From an uncultured Dorea sp. (GTDB lineage Bacteria > Bacillota > Clostridia > Lachnospirales > Lachnospiraceae): a stretch of DNA of 16,491 nucleotides. Of this stretch, positions 15,431-16,491 are shown piece after piece; position 1 is the stretch's first letter, and each line of letters opens with the position of its first letter. A model generated the notes under the pieces. That model searched no databases and was not told the origin of the DNA. It saw only the letters and a list, made by a program, of their open reading frames with translations. Position numbers and translations under genes: made by a program. The DNA lies in NCBI GenBank assembly GCA_910578495.1, contig CAJTRE010000045.1, forward strand, positions 1 to 16,491, written 5' to 3'.

Positions 15431-16491
15431 TTATTTGTTGTGTTCTGCAAAGAAAGCGGCCATTTCCTCGTAAAATTCCGGTGCTTCCTTGCCGTATTTT
15501 TCTTTCGCCTCCGCAAGAGCTTCTTCGTATAATGTCGTGTTTACACGTTCTTCAATCTTGATTTCTTTTGCGTTCTCATCTAAGAAACCTGTCTTGTCCA
15601 GAATATCCCACGCACGAACAACTCCGTCTTTTAACGGATCAACGCTTACGAAGTAGTGCTTATCGTCAAGCATATAAGCTCCGACATACTCCTCTGTAGC
15701 ATCAATGGCTTTTGCATGAAGAGAAACTGCTTCTTCTTTGTTCGCCTCATAGTACGATTGTGCACGAAGCAGTGCGCGAAGAACAGCTTTTACAGTGTTT
15801 GGATTCTCATTAATCCACTCTGTCGGCGCAACCATACGACAGCAAGAGTAGTTTTCCATAATCTCACTCTGGTAGCTTACAATATCAATCTCGCCGTTAG
15901 CGGCCATTTCCTGAACCGCAAGATTCTGGCCTGTTCCCATCAGTGCATATTCAACATCTCCACGTACTACAGCGGCTAATGCATCATTATAGTCAGAATA
16001 TGTTTCCCACTGAACTGCTTCGAGCGGTTTGTCATATCCAAGTTCCATAACTGCACCTGTAAATGCAAAATAGCTTGGGTTTACGGCAACTTTTTTACCA
16101 ATAAAAGACTCAATACCTTTCCACTCAGTGCCTTTCTTTGCAACTACGGGCATACACCCTTCAATCATATGGCCGCCAAATACAGAAATGTCCACACCGG
16201 ACGCAATCTGCTGGAGAGGGTTCGATGTACCGGCGTTAGATACAACATCTACTTTACCCGTTGCAAGCAGTGTCATAGCGTCTGCATTTGCGTTCGCCTC
16301 TACCGGCTCGATGGTGATTCCTTCGTCCTTGAAGTAACCTTTCTCATTCGCAATTGTTACAAGTACGTTTCCACTTGTTCCATAGTTCCATTTCACAGTT
16401 TCCTGCTCTGGTGCGCCTTCCTCTGTACCTTCTTTTTCATTTTTATATCCATTCCTTTCGCTTCGCTCAAGGCACAAAACGTTGTGAAAAA
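15431..16491 (-). CDS. NMT1/TauA-like ABC substrate-binding protein, N-terminus abnormal or cut by window
   Basis: The mature part (from about VKWNYGTSGNVLVTIANEKG to the C-terminus EEMAAFFAEHNK) is a complete NMT1/THI5-like solute-binding domain: GYFKDEGI, LATGKVDVVSNAG and a GKKVAVNP hinge region. It should capture the ligand of the adjoining SsuC-like permease. The beginning is odd. The frame stays open to the window edge, with a TTG at 16477, but reads LERSERNGYKNEKEG where a signal peptide and lipobox should be. A more natural start, ATGAAAAAGAAG at 16440, is in another frame and stops at 16393. The acidic linker GTEEGAPEQE typical after a lipidated Cys follows at once, as if the signal-peptide coding part were deleted. 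Alternatively the real start lies beyond the window. The gene may be a pseudogene. Confidence 0.75.
   Translation of the reverse strand, partial: FHNVLCLERSERNGYKNEKEGTEEGAPEQETVKWNYGTSGNVLVTIANEKGYFKDEGITIEPVEANANADAMTLLATGKVDVVSNAGTSNPLQQIASGVDISVFGGHMIEGCMPVVAKKGTEWKGIESFIGKKVAVNPSYFAFTGAVMELGYDKPLEAVQWETYSDYNDALAAVVRGDVEYALMGTGQNLAVQEMAANGEIDIVSYQSEIMENYSCCRMVAPTEWINENPNTVKAVLRALLRAQSYYEANKEEAVSLHAKAIDATEEYVGAYMLDDKHYFVSVDPLKDGVVRAWDILDKTGFLDENAKEIKIEERVNTTLYEEALAEAKEKYGKEAPEFYEEMAAFFAEHNK

Noticed and set aside
1..16491. CRISPR array, tRNA or rRNA genes
   Set aside because: No regularly spaced repeats longer than about 20 bases and no tRNA- or rRNA-like sequence were seen by eye on either strand.

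Overview
The window looks like a chromosome segment from a gut Lachnospiraceae-type Firmicute (Blautia, Mediterraneibacter or Dorea relatives). This rests on low-to-moderate G+C, strong AGGAGG ribosome sites, a YesM/YesN-type regulator beside a sugar ABC importer that has no ATPase gene of its own, and GH65 phosphorylases. The genus is an inference. Every gene except the fragment at the left edge is on the minus strand, so transcription runs from right to left.

Layout, left to right. Positions 1-365 are the last part of a large serine recombinase, the edge of an integrated mobile element with a G+C-richer look than its surroundings. Positions 366-624 are non-coding: a hairpin at the recombinase stop, an 11-bp-spaced CTGTAAG direct repeat correctly placed before a minus-strand -10 box, a 16-bp palindrome, and a 130-bp nest of inverted repeats that probably includes the terminator of the next operon. 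Positions 625-2390 encode a two-component system: a histidine kinase with two closely spaced membrane helices and an OmpR-type regulator. Positions 2416-5685 encode a 1089-residue protein joining a complete YesM-like sensor kinase to a complete YesN-like AraC-type response regulator, with a perfect ribosome site and ATG inside the junction. A terminator lies at 5738-5767. Positions 5804-8810 hold a carbohydrate ABC importer: lipoprotein binding protein and two permeases. Positions 8988-14476 hold an overlapping or tightly packed set of two different GH65 phosphorylases and a HAD subfamily IIB phosphatase-like protein. A promoter and a terminator occupy 14477-14646. Positions 14647-16491 hold a second, unrelated ABC system (SsuC/TauC-type permease and NMT1-like binding protein) that runs off the window. 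Its binding protein lacks a recognisable signal peptide.

How it probably works: the fused regulator senses an extracellular signal and activates the sugar importer promoter. The importer brings in an alpha-linked di- or oligosaccharide, probably powered by a shared MsmX-type ATPase encoded elsewhere. The two cytoplasmic GH65 enzymes split it with phosphate to give beta-glucose 1-phosphate, and the HAD protein acts on a sugar phosphate. The exact sugars cannot be read from the sequence. The OmpR-type system lies only 25 bases downstream of the fused regulator and may share its transcript. Its expected partner, an ABC transporter, is missing where the mobile element now sits.
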